64,000 bases of DNA from Rutidosis leptorrhynchoides (GCF_046630445.1 NC_092340.1:35424001-35488000), one strand, 5' to 3'. Counted from the stretch's first letter, positions 35,601 to 49,559 are shown. The notes: generated by a model from the sequence alone, not told the origin. Translations and numbers: made by a program.

Positions 35601-38600
35601 GAAGCACGTGAGGATCCTAATCTTGTCACGGGTACGTTTACCGTTAATAATCAACTAGCTTCTATTATGTTTGATACGGGTGCTGATAAAAGTTATATGT
35701 GTAAAGACTTTAGTTCTAAACTAAAATGTGCATCATTGCCTCTAGACGATAAATATACTATCGAATTAGCTAATGGTAAACTAATAAAAGCCGATAAAAT
35801 TTGCCATGGTTGTGAAATAAATCTTGCTGGTGAAACCTTCAAAATCGATTTGATACCCGTAGAATTAGGAAGTTTTGACATAATCGTTGGCATGGACTGG
35901 ATGTCAAAAACAAGAGCAGAAGTTGTTTGCGCTGAGAAAGCGACCCGCATCCCTCGAAAGGATGAAACGTCATTAATGATTTATGGGGAGAAGAGCAACT
36001 CGAAGCTGAACCTTATCAGCTGTATGAAGGCTCAGAAACTTATAAGAAAAGGTTGTTATGCTATTCTGGCACACGTAAAGAAGATCGATACTGAAGAAAG
36101 AAGCATTGATGACATGCCGGTTGTAAGAGAATATCCCGAAGTATTTCCAGAAGAATTACCGGGGCTACCTCCACACAGATGTGTAGAATTCCAGATTGAT
36201 CTCATACCAGGAGCTGCACCTGTAGCCCAATCTCCATATAGACTTGCACCTTCAGAAATGCAAGAATTACAAAACCAGTTGCAAGAATTATCGGACCGTG
36301 GATTTATTCGTCCCATCTTTTCACCTTGGGGTGCTCCTATTCTGTTCGTCAAGAAGAAGAATGGATCTATGAGAATGTGCATAGATTACCGAGAATTAAA
36401 CAAATTAACGATCAAGAATCGGTACCCATTACCGAGGATTGATGATTTGTTTGATCAATTGCAAGGATTAAATGTTTATTCTAAAATTGATCTACGCTCC
36501 GGATATCATCAGCTGAGAGTGAAGGAAGAAGATGTTCCTAAAACCGCGTTTAGAACCCGTTACGGTCACTATGAATTTTTAGTCATGCCTTTTGGATTGA
36601 CTAATGCTCCAGCAGTATTCATGGATCTAATGAATCGCATCTGTAGACCGTATTTAGACAAATTTGTCATTGTTTTTATCGACGACATATTGATTTACTC
36701 GAAGAACAAGGAAGAACATGAGCAACACTTAAGACTGGTACTAGAGATACTCAAGAAATAAGAATTGTACGCAAAAATTTTGAAGTGTGATTTCTGGTTA
36801 CAAGAAGTACAATTTTTGGGCCATGTTGTCAGTAAACATGGAATTAAAGTTGACCCTGCCAAGATCGAAGTCATTAGTAAATGGGAAACACCGAAGACTC
36901 CAACACAAATCCGTCAATTCTTAGGTCTTGCTGGTTACTACCGAAGATTCATTCAAGATTTCTCTAGAATCGCCAAACCCTTAACTGCATTGACTCAAAA
37001 GAGAAAGAAGTATGATTGGTCCACGGAACAGGAATCCTCATTCCAGTTATTAAAGAAGAAGTTAACGTCTGCACCCATTTTGTCATTACCGGAAGGAAAT
37101 GATGATTTCGTGATCTATTGTGACGCTTCGCGCCAAGGTTTAGGATGTGTATTAATGCAACGCACAAAAGTTATCGCATATGCCTCATGACAACTAAAAA
37201 TTCATGAAAAGAACTATACGACCCACGATTTGGAACTTGGAGCAGTAGTTTTTGCACTCAAAATATGGAGACACTATCTATATGGCACCAAGTGTATAGT
37301 GTACACCGATCATAAGAGTCTTCAACATATTTTTGATCAAAAACAACTCAATATGAGGCAACGTCGCTGGATAGAGTTGTTGAACGATTACGATTGTGAA
37401 ATCCGTTACCACCCCGGAAAGGCTAATGTTGTAGCTGATGCCCTAAGTCGGAAAGAAAGAGTAAAACCTCTTAGGGTCCGAGCTTTGAATATTACAATTC
37501 GTACTGATCTCACAAAGTAAATACAAGCAGCACAGTTAGAGGCTTTAAAAGAAGAAAATGAAAAAGGTGAAATGAGCAGAGGGTTAGAAAAACAGCTTGA
37601 AGTAAAAGCCGATGGAACTCTGTATTTTGCTGGTAGAATATGGGTACCAAGACATGGTAATCTAAGGCAACTAGTACTGGATGAAGCACATAAAACGAGG
37701 TACTCAATTCACCCAGGAAATGAGAAAACGTACCACGATCTCAAGAAGTTCTATTGGTGGCCTAATATGAAGACAGAAATTGCTACTTATGTAAGCAAAT
37801 GTTTGACGTGTGCAAAGGTCAAAGCTGAGCACCAAAAGCCTTCAGGATTACTGCAACAACCAGAAATTCCGCAGTGGAAATGGGAAAGAATAACCATAGA
37901 TTTCATTACGAAATTGCCAAGGACTGCAAGTAGTCATGATACTATTTGGGTGATAGTTGATCGTTTAACTAAATCAGTTCACTTCCTACCAATAAAGGAG
38001 ACAGACAGTATGGAGAAATTAGCACGCCTATATTTGAAGGAAGTAGTTTCCAGGCATGGTGTACCCATCTCCATCATATCTGATCGCGACACCCGATTCA
38101 CATCACGTTTTTGGCAGTCATTACAAAAAGCATTGGGAATTCGATTAGATATGAGCACAGCTTATCACCCACAGACAGATGGTCAAAGTGAAAGAACAAT
38201 ACAAACATTGGAAGACATGTTACGGGCATGCGTGATTGACTTTGGAACCAGTTGGGATCGACACTTACCGTTGGCAGAATTTTCATACAATAACAGCTAT
38301 CATACGAGCATCAACGCAGCGCCATTTGAAGCACTTTACGGTAGAAAGTGCAGATCTCCTATCTGTTGGAGTGAAGTAGGAGAAAGACAACTTACTGGAC
38401 CAGAAATTATTCATGAAACCACCGACAAGATCATTCAAATACAACAGCGATTGAAAACGGCCATGAGTCGCCAAAAGAGTTATGCTGATGTAAGAAGAAA
38501 ACCACTAGAATTTCAAGTGGGCGACAAAGTCATGTTGAAAGTGTCACCCTAGAAAGGCGTTGTACGATTCGGTAAACGAGGAAAGCTAAGTCCTAGGTAC

Positions 38601-38990
38601 GTAGGACCCTTTGAAATCACCGAAAGAATTGGAGCAGTTGCTTATCGATTAAAGCTACCGCAAGAACTTAGTAGTGTTCATGACACATTTCACGTGTCAA
38701 ATTTAAAGAAATATTTAGCTGAAGAGGATGTCGTAATTCCTCTTGACGAAATACGAATCAATGATAAACTCCATTTTATCGAAGAACCTGTTGAAATCAT
38801 GGACCGTGAGGTCAAACAATTAAAACAAAGCAAAATACCGATAGTTAGGGTTCGTTGGAATGCTAGACGAGGACCCGAGTTTACTTGGGAACGTGAGGAT
38901 CAAATGAAGCAAAAGTATCCACATTTGTTCACTGATATCGCTCATAAAACAGGTACTACTCAAAATTTCGGGACGAAATTTTCTTTAACG
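35600..38990 (+). mobile_element. F2 pol region: protease, RT, RNase H, integrase, chromodomain-like end
   Basis: The domains run in gypsy order. Protease (about 35620-35900) has the active-site [10 protein letters not shown]. Reverse transcriptase (about 36110-36800) has [21 protein letters not shown] and [11 protein letters not shown]. RNase H (about 36900-37480) has [14 protein letters not shown] and [11 protein letters not shown]. Integrase (about 37570-38550) has the zinc-finger part (H...H...CLTCAKVK) and core motifs ([29 protein letters not shown]). The end (about 38600-38960) reads [20 protein letters not shown], as in chromovirus chromodomain-like tails. Integrase after RNase H marks Ty3/gypsy, not copia. 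The region is broken in several places. Confidence 0.95.
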
Positions 38991-38999
38991 GGGAGGTTA

Positions 39000-39065
39000 T
39001 GTGATGACCCGGAAAATTTTGACTAATTTAAACCAATTCTCTATATGATTTAATATTATGTAAAT

Positions 39066-39150
<85 letters not shown>

Positions 39151-39298
39151 AGTAAAACACTATTTGCTACAGTAAACACTATTTGCTACAGTAAACACTA
39201 TTTACTACAGTAAACACTATTTCCTACAGTAAACACTATTTGCTACAGTAACACTATTTGCTACAGTACCGTATTTTGCTGCAGTGCTACAGTGAAAA
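39000..39298 (+). repeat. partial 3' LTR of F2
   Basis: Starts TGTGATGACCC after the polypurine-like tract (TTTAACGGGGAGG). It runs through a TA microsatellite and seven or so units of the TGCTACAGTAAACACTATT minisatellite. It then switches within that minisatellite to F1 LTR sequence near 39285-39303. Confidence 0.88.
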
Positions 39299-39564
39299 CG
39301 ATCCGGAAATTTCCGACCAAATTTAAAATTAATCTTTATATAATTCCGACTTGATAAGCAATGAATTTTAATAAATCTTGAACCTCCGGAAAGAGTTTTA
39401 TACAAGCTTTTGGTCACCCTTTTATTCCGATGATTCACGAGCGTCATAATTTGATTTAATTGTTTAATTATTTAATTGTTTAATTATTGTGTATATATAT
39501 GGATTTATATATATTTAACTTGAAAATATGATAATTAAATATCTCATTAAGTATATTAACAAAG

Positions 39565-39663
<99 letters not shown>

Positions 39664-40502
39664 CATACTACTAATTTAAAGAGTTTTCAAACAATATATA
39701 TGTTACTATTTAAACGACGTAATTAACTCATGTTAAAATGTATTTACATATAATGTATTACGAGTGTAAATACATCCTTACAAGTATTGAATACACTTTA
39801 TAATATTCCAATACATATAAAGGATAGCTATACTCGTATTTTCGTTCAATTTCCTCAAGAATTCTACTCGCATTCATACGGTATTTTTACCCGTATTATA
39901 CACAGCTTCTAGAAGTATTTACTATTGGTATATACCAATAGAAATCTGCAATTATTTGTGTAATATGTCATCCATGACCTAATCAATTTAATATGTCATA
40001 CATGACTTAATAAAATTTAACTTATCTTAGATATTTTCACTAAAAGCCAAAATTATAAGCTTATAAATAAGGACCATTTTAACTCATTTTTACTCCACAT
40101 TTTCTTAAACTAAAAAACACACACTTGAATGCTCTCATATCATACTTTAATCTCACTAACTTTCCTCTTCATAATCAAGGTAAAATAATTCTCAAAATCC
40201 TTGTTCAATTCCTTGAATAGTTGCTATTTTATTATACTTATAAAACTTGTAAAAACTAGAACTTGTTTTGGTGAACACCAAGCTTGTTTGAAAAACTAAT
40301 CTAATCTTTATAACATAACTCTAATAACACTTATTTATATGTATTATGATGTTATATTAAGTTAATATAAGAACTTATAACTTGTACATATGAAGAACAC
40401 CTTGAAACTTAACATATATCCTTTAATCTTCATTCGATAAAAAGCGAGCTGTTTTGGGTTGGGAATTAAAAACCTATCTTAGACTTTGAGTTCGAGGCTA
40501 AG
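39299..40502 (+). repeat. displaced copy of the F1 LTR first part
   Basis: From CGATCCGGAAATTTCCGACC onward this matches 30740-31842 in order, including the stop at GAGTTCGAGGCTAAG. It shares small variants with the F1 3' LTR and not the 5' LTR (for example AAGGACCATTTTAAC). It contains an expanded TA microsatellite (about 39568-39660). Confidence 0.88.
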
Positions 40503-42029
<1,527 letters not shown>

Positions 42030-43337
42030 CTAAGACTTTGAAAATATGTTAATATATGTAAATAAGACTTCCAGTATTTTTTTTTCATGATTTTAGACAA
42101 AGTGAAAGTATTTTATCAAAAATTATATATTGGGTGGATGCCGGGATTTTTTCAAATCTGTCCACCGACACAAAAAGAGGGTGAAGCTCTAAAAATTACT
42201 ACTTGGGATGAACTTTTTGAATTGGTTTTGTAAAATTTACTTCTTAATGAATCCATATCAATTTGGACTGTTGGACTTTTTCGAACTATTTTGGACTACT
42301 AACAAAGGACTACTAACAATGGACTACTAACATAAAATGTTAAAAATTATTCTATAAGTATTCTATGAACTTGCTTTATTTTATTCATATGTCGTATTAT
42401 TATCTGAATCGTTATTATTGTTATAGGTTCGTGAATCCAAGGACGGCGGTCATATTTTTAATAAGTTGAAAACTTATTATTAATATACTTTTACTACTGT
42501 GAGTATATAGTCCCATTTTTAAACTCTAAAAATATTTTGGGATGAGAATACATGCATTTTATGTTTTACGCTATGGACACAAGTACTTAAAATATATTCT
42601 ACGTTGAGTTGTACCACCTTGCATATCTTCCCTAATAGCTTGGTAACTAATATTTACATGTTGTAAGAACATGTAAACGCGAATCCTATTGATAGATCTA
42701 TCGGGTTTGACAACCCCAACCGGGCTAGTCGCTCTAGTATCGTAAACGGTTGCATAGTACTTCGTTTTTACTACACTTGGTACAGTGTAGGGAGATTTCA
42801 TAATAAAGGGAATATGCCACATTAATGGTTAAGTATGGTTACCGAAGCGCTCAACAACTTATAGAATACTTTTATACACTTGCGAGTGTACATATATTTA
42901 TAACTATGAAATCTTGTGGTCTATATTTATATCGATGCTAAACCTATATATCTCACCAACCTTTGTGTTGACTGTTTAAGCATGTTTATTCTCAGGTCCT
43001 TAAGAAAGCCTTCCGTTGTTGCATTATCTGAGCAAGCTGTGCATGGAGTCTCATGCTTTGGTTTAAATAAAGTGTTGCATTCAATAAAACCTTTGTCATG
43101 TATTATATTCGACTGTTATGTCACGTGTGTAGTATTTGGAAACCGATGTATTTTGAGGAATATTTCTTAAATAATCGCCCACTTGTTTAAAACATGCATT
43201 ATGTATAATAGTGGTGTGTGTTTTTTTTAGAAACGAATGCAATATTTTCTAAAACGTATCATATAGAGGTCAAATACCTCGCTATGGGACCAATGAATAA
43301 TGTACCGCGTTTATAGTAATATGGACGGGTCGTTTCA
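42030..43337 (+). repeat. 3' LTR of F1, second part
   Basis: After F2 the F1 LTR resumes at CTAAGACTTTG and is collinear with the 5' LTR to the end GGGTCGTTTCA, followed by the TAACA duplication. Confidence 0.9.
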
Positions 43338-43442
43338 TAACACATGAGCCGTTTTTCCTTGTGTAAATACATAAAGCTACGTTAAATATGAATACGCAGG
43401 CCGAAAGCCCCCGCCGCTTCGCGCGAGCCGGACTGGAACTAG

Positions 43443-43673
43443 TTTAAGCGAAATCGAGAGTCATTTTCTTCAAAATAAATTAAGGAAAGGTTTAAACCCT
43501 GATATTAATTATTTATTATGTCACGTGACATGATAGAGATAAACAGGATTAAACCGTAATATTATGTCATGTTACAACATAACCATCTACAAATATGTTT
43601 AGAATCAGGTAATATAATGTAAAAGGTGATACACTGATACTCGTACACTGTTGTTGGTGATTAGAGCACATGG
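43443..43673. other. short spacer, nothing recognised
   Basis: AT-rich DNA between the Helitron 3' end and the hAT MITE. Confidence 0.4.
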
Positions 43674-43681
43674 TATCCATA

Positions 43682-44008
43682 TAGGTGGCGGATCCAGGAT
43701 TTTTTTTCATCGGGGGCGAATATTTTTTTAAAACCATAGCAATTTTTTTGAGTAAAATATGGAAGTTTTGTGGCAAAAAAATGAAATTTTTAGGCAAAAT
43801 TTGAAGATTTGTGGGTAATATTTGAAGGTTTAGGGGCTAAATTTGAAGAATTTTGGACAAAATTTGAAAGTTTTGGGTCAAAATATATAGGTTTTGGGGG
43901 AAAAAAAAATTCACCGGGGTCAAAGTCGAAAAATTCAAATTTTTACACTAAAATTTCGAAATCCACCGGGGGCGGGCCCCCCTCTCTTACACTATAAATC
44001 CGCCTCTG
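43682..44008. mobile_element. hAT-type MITE with internal minisatellite, copy 2
   Basis: A 327-bp element flanked by a perfect 8-bp duplication TATCCATA (43674-43681 and 44009-44016). The ends TAGGTGGCGGATCCAGG and (reverse complement) CAGAGGCGGATTTATAG are inverted repeats of the hAT type. The interior is ~21-bp repeats of the form TTTTGGGCAAAATTTGAAG, in inverse orientation to copy 1. Confidence 0.88.
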
Positions 44009-44016
44009 TATCCATA

Positions 44017-45000
44017 TCTATTATTCGGTGTTCATTTCGGTGTCTAAAATGGACACTGAAATTGACTAAGTGTGTGTCAGGTGAAGTTGTCCACAATATT
44101 AATTTCAGTGTTCATTTTTTTAATTTTAATTTTTTAACTAATTTTTATTATATTTTAACATATTTATTATTATTATATATTTGTTTCTTTATTAACTTTA
44201 AAAAAGAAAAAGAAGTGCAAAGTACATACGAAGCATATGAAACAAAGAGTAAATATGTAATACTAAAAATATAACTTAAATCACCTACTTTCACCTCCTT
44301 TCTTCTTCCTTCTTACTCCTTCCTTAACCTGCAAGAAAAAAAACAAAACAAAAAAAGCCATCAAAAATTAAACAGCAAAAATTAAATGAAAAAAAAAAAA
44401 GAAAGGAAAAATAAAGAAAATTCAAAAAATAAAACAGCAACGGCCACTTTTTTCACTGTCGACGTCTCGACACTGGAAATCGACGGTGGCGGCGACGGCG
44501 GCCGGGTGTCGACCGACGGTCGATCCCGGCGTCGGCGTCGATTTTGGGTGACGATGAAAACGACGGATGAACACCGGGTGCTCTTAGTGATTAGTATTCA
44601 AGCTAAACAACTCAACATGACAACATATATACTATTAATATCATTATCATTAGCATACTTTTATCTTATATGATATACTCGTAATAACTTATTTAATAAC
44701 TAAAGACAAAGCTAACTATCCGATGAACATGAATTTGGTAAGTTAGTATGAACATATTGAAAGACTTCATTTATTATTTTATTAGTTTCGTTCACTTGGG
44801 CAAAACTTTTGTAATTTTCGTGATAATCGATAAGAAAGGTAGAAATAAGTTAACACAATATCCTAAGATCGTCAACTTAAATCATCGAAAGATTTATACA
44901 TGCATGAAAATAATTCACACTAATTATTGATCTTAATATTATACTGTATACTTGTTATTTATTGTTGTTATTTTATTTCAAAAAATGTTCATATATATAA
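44017..45000. other. spacer with a GC-rich patch, no gene supported
   Basis: A purine-rich then GC-rich stretch (44386-44600) can be read as KKKKERKNKEN ... GGGDGGRVSTDGRSRRRRRF. It looks like low-complexity DNA, not a gene. The remainder is AT-rich with nothing recognised. Confidence 0.45.
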
Positions 45001-45113
45001 AAAAGTAACCATTATCTATTATCTATCTATTATAACTTGTTAAAATAAAGTGAAAAGTAACCATTATCTATTATCTATCTATTATCTATTATAACTTGTT
45101 AAAATAAAGTGAA
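45001..45113 (+). repeat. ~55-bp tandem duplication with TATC microsatellite
   Basis: Two adjacent copies of AAGTAACCATTATCTATT ... TAACTTGTTAAAATAAAGTG; the second carries an extra block of TATC/TATT units. Confidence 0.8.
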
Positions 45114-45917
45114 AAATAAAATATAAGGTTTATTGCCTTTTCACTTCTTGCTACCCTGGTTGTCCTTCCCCCACATCGGTTATTCACAAGACACTTTATG
45201 GGGTTTTAATCTAGAGAATCCAAAATGTTATTGTCTTCAAGAATGTTCGATAATACTGGATGGAATGATCCACTTTTATCGGATCTCCTTGAAGAGTTTT
45301 TTCATTTTCGTTTTATGAATTTGTTAACATTTTTGTTCTATCATTTTTGCCTTGATTCACAACATCTCCGTTTGTTATTTTAGTTTTTTTGCCCTAATTC
45401 ACAACATGTCGGTTTGTTATATCACTTCATAAATTGGCATGTTTTCGATTTGCGATCTACAAAGAGGCACGTTTAGGTTTATGCTGATAGCTGACTAGGG
45501 CACTAAAATCAAACTAACAATAATATATAATATTTGCATGCTATAAGATATTGAATGTATGTATGTAATTAGATCTTCATTGCTAAACTATGCTGTATGA
45601 TGACTGTGTATTTGCTAAAGCAGCAATATCCATATATATATATTTAGATGTATAGAGAGACACATTGTATAATTTGCTTTTCGTTATATCCTTTCACCTC
45701 TTAAATGGTTTAGTGACTGTAAATTCATTCACTGGTTATTATAAACTAGGGACATAAATATCAGTTGTTAAACTCATTAGTGAAGTAAAAATCATTTGAG
45801 GTTCATGTTGAATACGACACTCGTGGTCTGGAACTTAAATCAGGCGTTAGTGCACAGACTTGAGACTGCCACGTTTATCCGAACCCGAGCAAGATTACAC
45901 GTATGTTCGAGCGGAAG

Positions 45918-46150
45918 CATAAATTTTTTTCACCAGGGGCGGAATTTTATAAAAAGCGTAGCAATTTTTTGGGCAAAATATGAAGGTTTTTGAGTAAAAT
46001 CCGGAAGTTTTTGGGGCAAAATATGGAGACTTTGGTATAAAAAAAAAACCCTGTGGCCAAAATGAAAAAACTCCAATTTTTTTGCATTTAAAATAAACAA
46101 ATTCACTGGGGGCAGGTGCCACCCCCTGCCGCTATGTAGTTTCGCCAGTG
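45918..46150. mobile_element. hAT-type MITE with internal minisatellite, copy 3
   Basis: A 233-bp insertion flanked by AGCGGAAG (45910-45917) and AGTGGAAG (46151-46158), an 8-bp duplication with one mismatch. It contains CAGGGGCGGAATTTTAT near its left end, ~21-bp repeats like TTTTTGGGGCAAAATATGGA, and a right end TTTCGCCAGTG. The duplicated locus at about 5889-5905 lacks it, providing an empty site. Confidence 0.8.
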
Positions 46151-47162
46151 AGTGGAAGTATAATAAAATATGGATCCATTGTTAAATCATAGTATGATCT
46201 TAACTTCGCATCTAGTTGAAGATCAATATTTTGCTACCAGTGATATGAATAATAAGCTAAATGTTTTCACTTTTTACTTAAAAAGTTCTTTTGTTTATTT
46301 TACAAATTTCGCCTTTTATAACCAGAATTGATACAATTTACAAAATTAAAATAGAAGAAAACATGTTGGTGGGATGGATCAAACCGACCCAATGTTTTGA
46401 CTTTTGACCCATTACCCGACCCTGCTCAAAATGCCCTTGTTGCCACACTGTATACATGCTTATACTCTTACAGTTATATTGATCACATTTCATTCAGTTT
46501 GGATCATACTATCATAAATGGTGTATCTAGGTAAAAACACCTCAAATATTATGGATGACAATTACTTAGAAAGTATGAAACTGCGTTGATGATTTAATGG
46601 TTCTGCAGATGGATCATCGTGTTTGATTCTTGATTCCTCGTAAATGCGGAAAGAGAAATTTGGTACTTCTGATTTAGGAATGGAATATTTTGGACACAAA
46701 GTGGTGAGGACTAGATGTCCTATGCAGATCCATAATATGTAAATTTTCGATACTGCTTACAAATTTTAACAATAAATGATCTTTATTCTTTAGGATTACT
46801 TGGGTTATACTATTCAATTAAGATTTACTTCATTTGACTAAGGTCATTTAGTTAAGTGCTGATTTAAGTACCATGTGATAAAGGGAAAACATCTTATAAA
46901 CACTTTAGGTTGACGTGCAGAACCATTAAATCATCAACACAGACATTACACAGTTCACCTTCATGGGGACCATTAACCCAAGGTTGATGGATGGATCATG
47001 GATGAATGAAACCGATTTTTCGAAAGGGATAGTATGTTCGAATTTTAATTTTATTGAATGCTTAATCATACTAGTTCCGTGATAAATGTTTTTTGGTCTG
47101 AGCTCTTTAACCATTTGTACTTTGATTTGTATTTACTACCTCTAGTCTTATCTTTTTTTTTG

Positions 47163-47400
47163 GGTGAATACTGGATCTAGCAAAATTTTGAGGATATCAT
47201 TAATTCAACCACTAGGCTATCCCTTGATGGCAACAGCGACTCAACTGCCCTCAAGGGTTGAAAACGCGTCCTGTGAGGAAGAGGTATCAAGCCACATATA
47301 TGGGCCTTTGTTTTTGCCTCTTCAACCGATGTGGGAAAGGGGTGAAGGTCACCCCAACATGAAAGAGGCAAATAATAGAGCATCTGGTTTCTCGTAGTGT
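47163..47400 (-). other. repeat-like segment with an snRNA-type upstream element
   Basis: On the - strand TTTCCCACATCGGTTGAAGA (about 47324-47343) resembles the plant snRNA upstream element. GGCCCATATATGTGG follows about 25-30 bp later. A tRNA box A-like stretch (TAGCCTAGTGGTTGAATT) and an A run lie further on. This may be a Pol III-transcribed repeat; no known RNA was recognised. Confidence 0.3.
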
Positions 47401-47439
47401 ATAATTAGGAGCCAACTTCAACTATGACATGGTATAATA

Positions 47440-47700
47440 AAATGCTTGTTAGTTTCAAGACTTTTATTATCTTTATCTATATCTTAATATCTATATTGTA
47501 ACTCTTGTGAAGCTCATATGCATATTCTGTTAACAGCCAAGATTTACTATCCTTGAAGCCTTTTCTTTTAATGTAATGTCAATCTTTCTTTGAATTTTTT
47601 TTTTATACAATCGGTCATTTCTGTATTGCAGCTCTTTGATGGAAAGGAAAAAAGAACCAAGTATTATCGCTGATGGTTAATATTGTCCCCATTCATATAG
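47440..47700 (+). pseudogene. ECR-psi2: very-long-chain enoyl-CoA reductase pseudogene 2 (intron 2 end, exon 3 start, exon 4)
   Basis: This fragment aligns with the end of ECR intron 2 (…TGTAACTCTTGTGAAGCTCA … CTGTTAACAG). About 22 bp of exon 3 follow (47537-47558, CCAAGATTTACTATCCTTGA). It then jumps to the intron 3 end and exon 4 (47632-47700). Nearly all of exon 3 is missing. Exon 4 still has 69 bp and a TAG at the right place, but an internal codon is TGA (LFDGKEKRTKYYR, stop, WLILSPFI). Both this copy and pseudogene 1 keep introns but lost different parts, so each decayed on its own. Confidence 0.88.
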
Positions 47701-48012
47701 GCCACTACAAACATATACAAAATTTGAAATCATATACTATCTTTTCAGTATCCATTTGAGTTGTGAATGAACTGATTCTTTTTTTTTCTCTGGATGTAAA
47801 AGCTGTTTTATTATGTGCATCTGCCATAGATGACTTAGGATTTAGCTGATTTGTATTTGCTAGTTTGAGTACTCCTTTTTTGAAATCTGGATGTTTCCCC
47901 GTGTTTGCAGCATCTTAAGGTGTTTTTTGGAATTTTAAGAAGATTTGACCAATCTCCCACATCGGTTATTGACAAGACATTTACAGGGTTTTTATTGCAG
48001 AGACACCAAAAC

Positions 48013-48022
48013 ATTATACCAA

Positions 48023-48054
<32 letters not shown>

Positions 48055-48108
48055 GGCCCTGTGTAAGGATGACACACACAAATCGAGAAATGGTTCAAAT
48101 TTTTTTTG
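48013..48108 (+). pseudogene. U6 snRNA pseudogene lacking the 5' stem-loop
   Basis: AATAAAATTGGAACGATACA through GAAATGGTTCAAATTTTTTT matches U6. The GTCCCTTCGGGGACATCCG start is replaced by unrelated bases, and the internal stem-loop is altered (GGCCCTGTGTAAGG, where the intact gene has GGCCCCTGCGCAAGG). An upstream element is present at about 47953-47963, but without the 5' stem-loop a working U6 is unlikely. Confidence 0.88.
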
Positions 48109-48497
48109 CCCTTTTTCTCGATCGATCCGTTGTTGTTGTTTGTTTCCTCTTCCGAGGTTTTAGAGATTGGTCTGTTTGTCGAATCACGAGCTACGATTAG
48201 GTACAATTTTTCTTTTGCCCTAATTTGCTTTATCGATCAGTTGTTGTGAGTTGTTTCGGTTTCGTATTATCAATTTGTTAATGTTTTTGTTCTATTATTT
48301 TTGCCTTAATTCCCAACATTTGGGGTGTGTTATTCAGCTCATAACCATGGTCTAGGGTTTTAGAGATTGGTCTGTTTTTCGATCCACAAATTACGGTTAG
48401 TTACCCTTAGGTATTCGTTGATAGTTTAATGTTGAATACAAACCAACTAAAATATATAATTGCGTGTTGTAAGATATTGGATGTATATAATTTGATC

Positions 48498-48533
48498 ATG
48501 ACACGCACAAATCGAGAATTGGTCCAAATTTTT
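48498..48533 (+). pseudogene. U6 snRNA 3' fragment
   Basis: ATGACACGCACAAATCGAG and TTGGTCCAAATTTTTT match the last third of U6. It is joined directly to duplicated flank at ...GATCATGACAC, where ATGA is shared by both partners. Confidence 0.85.
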
Positions 48534-48600
48534 TCCCCCCCTTTTTTTGCTCGATCTATCTACCCGTTGTTGTTGTCAGTTTCTTCATTCTCGTTTAATT

Positions 48601-49033
48601 AAATTTGGTCTAGAACTTATATTAGGCGTAGTACACATTGTAAAGAAAAAGCGGGAAAAAAGAAGTAAAAAAAGATTTTAAATAAAATATATATAAAAAA
48701 GTGGTCAATAATTAATAAAAAAGTCAAAATAATATTATTCTTATAAGAAAAGTAGATTAAATAAAGGTATTTGAAAATAAAAGAATGAAAGTGAGCGGGC
48801 TAAAATAAAAAGTATTAAGGGTAGTATTATGAACTAGGATGAAGTTATAGGCCCATTTGGGCTCAAAATTTTGGATGAAAAAATAAAATATAAAAAAAAA
48901 TAAAAAAAATTGCTGGCGTCATCATGTTACTGTTTCTACTATTCATTCATGCCCGCTGATATACTTATTTATAATTTATAATAAAGAAAGATTAAAGAGG
49001 TAAAAAGTAAAAAAGAAAGAAAAGGGAAAAAAT
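48601..49033. other. AT-rich spacer, nothing recognised
   Basis: Low-complexity A-rich DNA. A short stretch at its start (GGTCTAGAACTTATATTAGG) recalls block A near 5810. Confidence 0.4.
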
Positions 49034-49106
49034 GTAGACCAGTCTCGAACCTATAACCTTTTAATAGTGGAGGCGACAACTTAGCCACTCAACCAACTTC
49101 ACCTTT
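49034..49106 (-). repeat. tRNA-like SINE remnant
   Basis: On the - strand GAAGTTGGTTGAGTGGCTAA (box A-like) is followed about 45 bp later by GGTTCGAGACT (box B-like). The ends do not pair as an acceptor stem, so it is not a tRNA gene; a decayed SINE head is likelier. Its extent is uncertain. Confidence 0.4.
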
Positions 49107-49559
49107 TACTTCATTATTATGATATTTAGTATTTAACCATTAAAACAATGGATTTCAAAATTGATTTTACTGTTCATGAAAAAGGCGTTCGCTACAGTGC
49201 AGTTTTTTTTGTTTTTTCTGTTTTCTAATTGAATATATAGATAATATAGTAATAATAATAGAAATTATACGCTTTATAATTTGCTTGTTGAAAATGAAAA
49301 ATAATAATTAATAGGAACTGTTTTAATACACATGTATAGATCTGGTGACACTTCAAGTTGACGCTTTCTCCTGTTTCGTTCATATCACGAGATACGAAGA
49401 AAATGACTATGAGTTTCGTTTAAATGGACGAAACTATATATAACATTAAATGGAAAGATCTAAAATTGTTTAACATTGACGTATTATGTGCATATACTCA
49501 TTGGCTAATAGTCAAATACTCAAATTACTAAAATAAATGGAAAAAGAAAATGAAGTCTT

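Larger units (their letters stand above)
45125..47700 (+). repeat. segmental duplication block B (decayed U6 locus plus ECR fragment)
   Basis: It begins with the U6 promoter context (TTGCTACCCTGGTTGT, then CCCCCACATCGGTTATTCAC, a decayed upstream element at about 45168-45179). The U6 body itself is gone. Downstream, TAGATGTATAGAGAGACACA, TATGGATCCATTGTTAAATC and GGATGGATCATGGATGAATG align in order with block A. A hAT MITE (45918-46150) and other extra DNA (about 46250-46930) interrupt it. It ends with ECR pseudogene 2. Confidence 0.82.
47945..48600 (+). repeat. segmental duplication block C (tandem partial U6 units)
   Basis: Aligned with 4945-5540 of block A. It has the promoter element (TCTCCCACATCGGTTATTGA), a U6-like body, and ~400 bp of downstream flank (…GAATCACGAGCTACGATTAG …). 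At about 48494-48498 the flank jumps straight into a second U6 3' end plus the start of the same flank. Confidence 0.85.

Noticed and set aside
44386-44673. Arg/Gly-rich 95-residue frame
   Set aside because: Lysine- and arginine-rich low-complexity DNA with no splice context, domain or promoter.
49020-49120. A tRNA gene on the - strand
   Set aside because: Box A- and B-like motifs are present but no acceptor stem pairs; a SINE remnant is likelier.
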